Assembly (NCBI GenBank): GCA_907163345.1
Contig: CAJQUN010000003.1
Span: forward strand, 25,869,879 to 25,933,878
DNA: 64,000 bases
From: Haberlea rhodopensis
Lineage: Eukaryota > Streptophyta > Magnoliopsida > Lamiales > Gesneriaceae
Direction: 5' to 3'
Shown here: one piece after another, positions 57,139-64,000 of the stretch
Layout: every line of letters begins with the position of its first letter
Numbering within the stretch: the stretch's first letter is position 1
Translations under genes and position numbers: made by a program
Notes under the pieces: generated by a model
The model's input: only the letters and a program-made list of their open reading frames with translations
What the model was told of the DNA's origin: nothing
Databases searched by the model: none

Positions 57139-58704
57139 ATCACTACACACCGTAGATATGAGAGTGTTATCACAGAGGTTACACTCCTTCTTGCCTCGTT
57201 ACCGCAACAAAAATATGATTATGACACATCTAGGTTTCACTTCAATTCCATTATCAACTTTTCTACATGTACATGATTTCAAAATCAATATAAATCAACA
57301 AAATAACTCGAATAAACACATATCAATATGTTCAACCAACTGAAACGGTTTACCTCGATATTTCGTCCTCCTGGATCGATCCAATATCCTCTTGGGCCTA
57401 AATCACATGTACCCAAGGAACAATAACATAACTGTATATAGCACAACTTCTATTGCCATATGCAATCAAAGTATCATCAATACTCATTGCTAACACAATT
57501 GCGATACAACAGCATTCATCGCGAATCACAATAGCGGTACTAAAAATATTCATTGCTAACACAATAACAATGCATCAATCTTCATCACCCTACGGCGGTA
57601 CATAGTACTCATCGCCACTACTGGCATACATATAATATCCATAATCACAATGAATATACATTCTTAAAACAACAAGATGTAATAACACTTACTGTACACA
57701 GTTGATCCACACTTGATCTTTTAAATTGTCCCTGCTCTCAACATAAATATTACACAAAATATGATTTCATATCAATACACAAATTGATATACTCACCATC
57801 CACGAAATAGCGGAATGAGACGTAGTTATATATGCAATCGGCGGCAAGAACCATCGCCATGGAATCAGCGGAATGCACCATCGCTAAACACATGTCTGGC
57901 GGCATGATCCATCGCCAATGACATAGCGGAAAGAGGCATCGCTATACATGTACCCGGCGGCATAAACCATCGCCAATCAATATAGCGGAATGAGACATCG
58001 CTATCAATATACCTGGCGGCATGAACCATCGCCAACCAATATAGCGGAATGAGACATCGCTATCAATATCGATAATGTGGTTGTTCCGGTCTTGTTATAG
58101 CAGCGGAAGTTTAGGACCCCTTGCTTCGACATATAGCGGCATCATATGATATCCCTCGCTTCGACAATGACAGCGGCATGTTACCTCGCTTAGACATGAC
58201 AGCGGCAAATATCATATTACCATCGCTTCATATGACAGCGGCAAGTACCTCCCTCGCTCGGAGATAAAGGCTACCAGAACATTCATCAATTCTACCACAA
58301 TAATCAAACACAACAATTGGTTCCATTATCCCAATATATCACTATCATGTCACATATATCATCACATGTAAGGGTCCACTATCCATGATATACATAATCA
58401 AAGGTATAATACGTTTTACCGTCCGAAGTCCGTACGTCTCACATTTCCTGATTTTCCTACAAAATCAGATCCCTTAACACATAATACATGAAGTGCTAGA
58501 CATCACCATTAATGCCATCCCATCGCATTCTACACGATTCCTACAATTACAATGATTAGCAACACCACTTTTCATATCATAAAAGCACATAAACAACTAG
58601 TTGTGTCATACAACATTAATGCCATCATGCATAAATATGTGCTATCAATAACTTCCTAGGCCCTTAACTGCCCCAAAGAGCAACCACTGCTCTGATACCA
58701 CTAA
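57139..58704 (-). other. Internal region of element E
   Basis: Non-coding. Contains a TTGTCCCTG block (57727), the hairpin array (57808-58258), a half GTACGT motif (58430), and the primer-binding site TGGTATCAGAGC on minus (58689-58700). The last 200 bp resemble 41930-42099. Confidence 0.7.
57808..58258 (-). repeat. Alternating AGCG/CGCT and GGCG/CGCC hairpin array, element E
   Basis: Same two unit types as at 40627-41080 (TAGCGGAATGAGACATCGCT and GGCGGCATGAACCATCGCC), followed from about 58100 by ACAGCGGC/CGCTTCGACA units as in element A. Confidence 0.85.
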
Positions 58705-61285
58705 TGTAAGGCCCCAACACTTAAACTCGTCATTAGTTCATTTATGACGTCGTATATGAATAAATTTTTCATTTTCTTTTCATTCTTTAAAAAGAATCAT
58801 TACATGTTTCCCATAATCCCATGACATAACCAATGTTCAACATTATATGATCATCTCGACCAACAAATAGACTCAGGGGTTTCACCCAATACCATCCCCA
58901 TTACACCACTTTTACATTGTGGGTTTTTATAAAAATTTGGGCAGAGTCTCCCCACAAACTGAGCTATCCAGAAATAAAAACACATCACATAATATAACTC
59001 CCGACCAGGGACAACACAATACTAAACAGAATACATAAACACTAAGTAAATTCCCAGCCAGGGAAGACACCACACTAATAAGACAACAAAAGTGGGTTTC
59101 AACACCCTTATACAGTCCATATACAGATACAAGTTCTCACAGAAGAGCAACGAATAACGGATACTCATCCAGATGCATAATTAGTATAAATACCAACCGC
59201 TCAACCTCGTATATCGGCTCAATCTCATACTATGCTTCTGGAAGCATCATCCAACAAGGTTCAAGCCTAGCACTCCAAAGCAGCATCGTACCTGTTGTAC
59301 CTGTTTCAACAGAAACAACCCCCACACAGGGTGAGCACACTCACACTCAATATTCAATCACAAATCAACATACAAAATCATAATGCAATAATTTAAATTA
59401 TTCAAAACTCATAAAGTATACTCCCTGTACAATTCCGAATTTGTATAGCTTCCACACGCTGTTCCTGTTTCAAACTCACGCACCTTCATAATGTCAAGTT
59501 TAGTATTATCACTGAAAATGTGATACTCAACTACGCTTATAAATTCAATACAATGACAGTATATCATTTATGCTCAAACATAAACAGTTCAACATCAATG
59601 TAAACCTGGTTATCCCAATGTAAACTTGGTTATCCCACTATCTCATTCTCGATACTTTCTCATATCGCTCATGCCCACGGCATCACTACTCAACAAGTAA
59701 AATTGGATCACGTACCACTACGTGTCCCCCATAACTCGTATATGAAACTCAATTATTAAAGTCAAACACTTACCTGAATCATCATATTCAAAATTGCATG
59801 TATACATGAATGTATAGATACTAGATATACCTGCTCGTACGTCACCACGTACCTTATAGTAGACAACATGAACAAGCTATCATCAACGTCCGAAGTCTCC
59901 TGAAGAGTCTATATCGAATATCAATTCAATATTAGCTCATAATCCAAGCAATGAATATCCATCAATAGTTCTTACTTTCACTTCCATATCACAAATCAAT
60001 AACTCAATATTATGAATCAAATCATAATCAATACTTTGATGCACACATCCTCACATGAATCATGATATATCATTGGTAATGCAACACCCCATTTTCTCCC
60101 ATCATCCGCTACATCACACACATGATGCAGGATACATACACCCATACGTGCAAGATCACGCCCAACTCACATAGTAGTTCACTAGACACACCAGTTCAAC
60201 AGAGGGAAAGGAAGTGCAAGGGTGTTTGAATAATAATATCCAACTAGTGTCTAACTAAAACAATCCGATTAAGCCAATTAACATGTTCCAAACATTCAAA
60301 CCCACACCGAGGTGATTCAAACCAAGACATGAAAGAAAGGATCCATGTAGATACAAGATTCTACCCTTTCAAATCTAATTCCCTTAATCCCAACATAAAG
60401 TCATTTATTGATTAAATTCAACTTTAACAATTTAAAGATGCATTGGATTCCAAAATTCTTGATTTAGAACTCACTACTAAGAGTAGCAATTCAATAAAGT
60501 AACATAAATCAACAATACATGTCATGATACACATTCAAGCGTATACATCACACACACGAACACACACTAGCAAACACTTCCAAAATGCTAGCAAAAATCG
60601 AACCAAAGCTCATCAAAATTTCGAGGGATTTCAGGGGAAAAACGGTTGAAGGATGAGGAGAATTACCCACAAAAAAATTGGAAGAAAATAATCCCAAAAT
60701 CGGACGAATTCGGAAATTTTATCCGCGCGCTTCCTTGCAAGATCCGGACGCAATCCGCGACGAAACTTCATGTTCTTGGTATGGCAAGAAGCGCCTGGAA
60801 GAGACGAAGGCGGTGGCGGTTCGGGCGCGCGGGAAGGAGCTCGGACGGTGGCTGGCGCGCGCGATTTAGCGGCGAGGGTCGAGCAGCAGCGAAGAGAAAG
60901 GGGATCGGGTTTTGTGTGCGTGTATTAACACATTTTAATGTGTGTCCGAAAATGCCCAACATAACATATTTATTTTTTGTATCCTAACCCGGTTTTGTAC
61001 ATCGAAGTGTCGCCGGTGCACTGACATATTATTTATAGACAACGATTGGGATTTATACACACACCAAAAACCCAAAACTTAAATTCTTCATTTTAATTAA
61101 CTTATCTCTAAAATATTATCGGAGTATATTTTACAATCTCAAAATATTTTATGATCCGATTAATTTGCCAGTTGACCTTCACTTGGTCAATTCCACTTCT
61201 AATTAATTAATTCTAAAATTAGTTATCAATAAAATCTAAATCATATTTAGTCCAACAAATGATTATAATAAATCTGGACATCACA
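58705..61285 (-). repeat. Right LTR of element E
   Basis: About 2.58 kb, TGTAAGGCCCC...GACATCACA. It has the GTACGT/ACGTAC hairpin (59837-59852). I see no GATCGATC palindrome array or AGCG hairpin array in it, unlike the other LTRs. The short ORFs near 60650-60980 are not convincing. Confidence 0.75.
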
Positions 61286-62828
61286 CGGCGATCAATCGTG
61301 AATAATGGGCGATCGATCGCGGGGGTCTTGGCGATCGATCACGGGATCCGCCGATCGATCGCGGCATGCATTATTTCGGGCAGTAGACTTCCGCGATCGA
61401 TCGCGCCTGAACGACGATCGATCGTGCGGCCTTGTTTTTTTTGTTTTTTTTCGAAATTTTGAAAAAATGTCGGGATTTTGGAATCGAGGTTTAATTAGCC
61501 AATTTTCGTGGCAATGTCTACATTCCAATGGGAATGCTATACTTTTAAAATGGAATGGTTAGAGCCAAATTTTAATAAAAAAAATGGAATACTCTATTGT
61601 GTAATTGGTTAACCTTTGTACACATGAAATGGAATATTTTGGGTATTATGCATGCTTAGTCGGAAGTCTTTTAGAATGGTTAATCATTTGGTATTGACAC
61701 AGGTTTGGAGGTTGTGAACGTGCTTGGGCACGTGGTTGCATGCTTGTGAATAATTGTGAGTTATTTATGTGTTAGCACATAATTCATCGGGTCGCGGGAC
61801 TCAGTCAAGGTTTGGTTCGGACTACGGAATCATAAGGTACGTATAACGTACGAGCATAGCCTTTTAAATTATTGCAACTGTGAAATGCATGGTATACTGT
61901 ATTTGCAATAAATGGATATACATTGGGAATCACATGGTGCCGCTTTTGAGCGAGCAATGATTAGGATGTTGTCGCTGTTGAGAGAACATCGGTTATGACG
62001 CCGCTGATGTCGAGCGCGTGTGGGGTTATAACGCCGCTATTGTGGAGCGAGCGATGAAATAAAACTATGGAATCATTGCTTAGATATATGTGATATTTAT
62101 GGTCATTTGTTTAATGATTTAATCATATCTGATTATGAAACTGGCATGGCAGGAATGTATTTAGTTAATCAATGAGATGATTAACTGGCTTTTGGGAATT
62201 TGATGGTTTCGGTTATTTTGAGAACATGAACAACACAGGGGATCCCGGATGAGGACGATGCCATCCAGGGAGTATCTTTTAAAATTCATGGCATTTACAT
62301 TCTGTAAATTATGAACTGTGATATTGTGATTATGGATCGGTGGTATTGGTATGCTCACCCCGTGTGGGGGCTGTCTCTGTTGGGGCAGGTTGAACAGGTA
62401 CAGAGGGAGCTCCAGAGTTGAGATCGAGCTATGGATTGGAGGTGCTTCCTGGATCAAAGTACCGGTGACGGTATTGAGCACAATATCTTATACATTAGAT
62501 ACACGTACATTCATTTGATGCTAGCATGTGAGCACTGTCATATGTGTATGTGATTTGTATAAGAAGGCAAGGACCTTTCTCTTTTTATTCTTATGTTGCA
62601 TGCAATTAATGTGAGGAATTGCTAAATGAATTGAGAACGTGTTAGTGTATTACAAGGGTGCATGATATGTTAAATGGACTTGGTTGGGAAAAGCTGTATA
62701 TTAATGAAAGGATACAAGAAATTTTATAGATGGTATTTCATGCCATGGTTGCATGTAGTCTTTTCCCCTGATAACATAATTGTATGCGCTAATTGCATGG
62801 GTTAATACACTAATAATGGGTTAAGGGC
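61286..62828 (+). repeat. LTR D, right part
   Basis: Resumes in the palindrome array (61287-61425, six more boxes). It continues with a GTACGT/ACGTAC hairpin (61837-61851), an AGCG/CGCT-type hairpin region (61935-62052) and a GGGGGCTGTCTCTGTTGGGG block (about 62364). Its far end may be GGGCCTTACA at 63772, after another insertion. Confidence 0.65.
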
Positions 62829-63760
62829 ATGGTAGCGTTTATCGCGTACGCCCAAATTAACCATCTCAAGTTAATAACAGTATATATGTAGTAGCCTGAG
62901 TAGGGATCGATCCCACGAGGAAGGTTATAAGTAAAATGAGCATATCTCACTCATTTTAAGTCCAAAGTGTTTCAAAATTTAACCACAGAACAACAACGCA
63001 ATAATCTATAACTTTTATTAGAAGCACCATTCCAAATTCGAACTCTAAGTGAATCAAAAATACGAAACTATCTACTGCAAGAACCTCAAAAAGTTTGCAG
63101 ATTCTGTTTTAACAAAAAGACATCAACAAATTCATGTCTCTTCCTAGATTTCGACCCAGTTCCACAGAATTCAACAAAATAAAGATAAGAACACGTTCAT
63201 ACCCTTGTAGACCCAAAATTTCCACCATGGCTCATTCCTAGCTTGAACTCCTCCAAACTTGCTTCAAATTTGAAAATTCTTGCACCTAACTATCACTCCT
63301 AATAGCTTCTAATCCTTAAATTGCATGTAACATGAATTCAAGATTTCACAAGAATTTTGTTAGGAAAAGGGGCTGGAATTTTGAAATTCTCAATGAGAGA
63401 AGGCGGAGTGATTTGGTGGGGAAAATGAAGAGAGAGAAAGGATTTGCATGCTTAATTTTTTTTAAAAATCAAATTTGAAAATAAGGAGATATGTGTGGCT
63501 TTCTATGCCACTTTGGCATGGTTTTTAATTTAATTGATGCACTATCTTGCAAGATTAATGGTCCAAAATCATGTATTAAACATGAGTTAAATTAATTAGT
63601 GGCATGTGTTCTCCAAGGGCCATGTGATCATACACATGCTCATGCACTACAAACATGTTCCACTAGTTGCTTGACTCATCGTAGTCCGGGACACCTTAAT
63701 TCAAAGTTTGCACTTTTAATTATATGGGTTGCTTAATCATCGTTAATCCGGATTAATTAG
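62829..63760 (-). repeat. Tat/Athila-type LTR or leader relic
   Basis: Carries GGGATCGATCCCACGAGGA (about 62904), the reverse-strand form of the wording at the 3' end of Tat/Athila LTRs. No ORF. Confidence 0.4.
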
Positions 63761-63772
63761 CATCTGGGCCTT

Positions 63773-64000
63773 ACACCACTTGGACTTCCAAGTTCTTTAT
63801 CGACTCCTCATGATTGTTCATCATTGTTTCACAGCTTCATTAGTTGTAATGAAAGGGCTACCTACTTGGCATTCAGTGCTCGGATGTCCTCATTGGCAAA
63901 GCTCGCATGTAACAGTTTGAACTTGCATTGCATGCATACTCAAACTATCGATCTTCTTGTTCGGCGCTTCCAACTGGCAGCTAGGGCAGTGACTTCACTA
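63773..64000 (-). pseudogene. Tat/Athila-type gag fragment
   Basis: On minus a knuckle of CX2CX4HX4C form is readable with an in-frame TGA inside it (CELCQ, stop, GHPSTEC). Downstream, in another frame, comes MMNNHEESIKNLEVQV, a phrase typical of Athila/Tat gag. It is cut at 63772 by the presumed end of LTR D and runs off the right edge. Confidence 0.6.

Larger units (their letters stand above)
56843..61285 (-). mobile_element. Rearranged Gypsy-like element E inserted in LTR D
   Basis: Both a left 296-bp LTR piece (56843-57138) and a full right LTR (58705-61285) begin TGTAAGGCCCC. ACGGC precedes the left end; CGGC follows the right end, with the fifth base shared with the LTR terminus, so a 5-bp duplication with one base lost is likely. 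The internal part has a primer-binding site but no gag, pol or polypurine tract. Confidence 0.7.

Noticed and set aside
60646..60987. 113-residue plus ORF, basic and Trp/Arg-rich
   Set aside because: It lies inside the E LTR, with a GC-rich stretch typical of LTR promoters. No domain is recognisable.

Overview
The window is nuclear DNA of a flowering plant, probably a eudicot. The evidence is spliced plant genes (a group III WRKY factor with its conserved intron positions, a PPR relic), tRNA-derived plant SINEs, a hAT-type MITE, and nested Copia and Gypsy LTR retrotransposons primed by initiator tRNA-Met (TGGTATCAGAGC). I cannot name the species. A 500-base run of N at 20295-20794 marks a scaffold gap.

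Layout. 1-4434: a SIRE-like Copia element (minus strand, running off the left edge) inserted in an antisense ORF of a Tat-like Gypsy element, whose probable 3' LTR follows. About 4435-20294: a gene island with a three-exon WRKY55-like gene (5244-9730, minus), a PPR pseudogene, a 568-bp hAT-type MITE with a perfect 8-bp target duplication, a large inverted array of short repeats, and a multi-exon gene of unknown function (15432-18320, minus). 20795-27274: a decayed Copia element, minus. 27610-36443: a complete Gypsy element (called A here; two ~2-kb LTRs, perfect 5-bp target duplication, gag-pol on minus), inserted in an older LTR. 36945-42099: LTR relics and a ~4-kb non-coding internal region. 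42100-45296: composite minus-strand LTR sequence. 45297-52509: a second Gypsy element (C, plus), full of nonsense mutations, with almost no 5' LTR. 52510-54732: two extra R-U5-like segments in tandem, a primer-binding site and a truncated gag start. 56044-63772: a long LTR (D) split by another element (E, 56843-61285). The right edge is a Tat/Athila-type gag relic.

The most interesting signal is in the LTRs. Upstream of the predicted promoter, several families carry arrays of GCGATC-type palindromes. Downstream of the predicted transcription start they carry arrays of small hairpins in which the loop stays nearly constant while both arms of the stem change together. The Gypsy LTRs also share a GTACGT/ACGTAC hairpin and a longer ACAGGGACAAC/GTTGTCCCTGT panhandle. 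The same promoter-array plus leader-array layout occurs in the SIRE Copia LTR, which belongs to a different superfamily.

A caution on quality: LTR pairs and the last exon of the unknown gene differ from expectation mostly by single-base indels, many in homopolymers. Some frameshifts may therefore be residual sequencing errors rather than decay.
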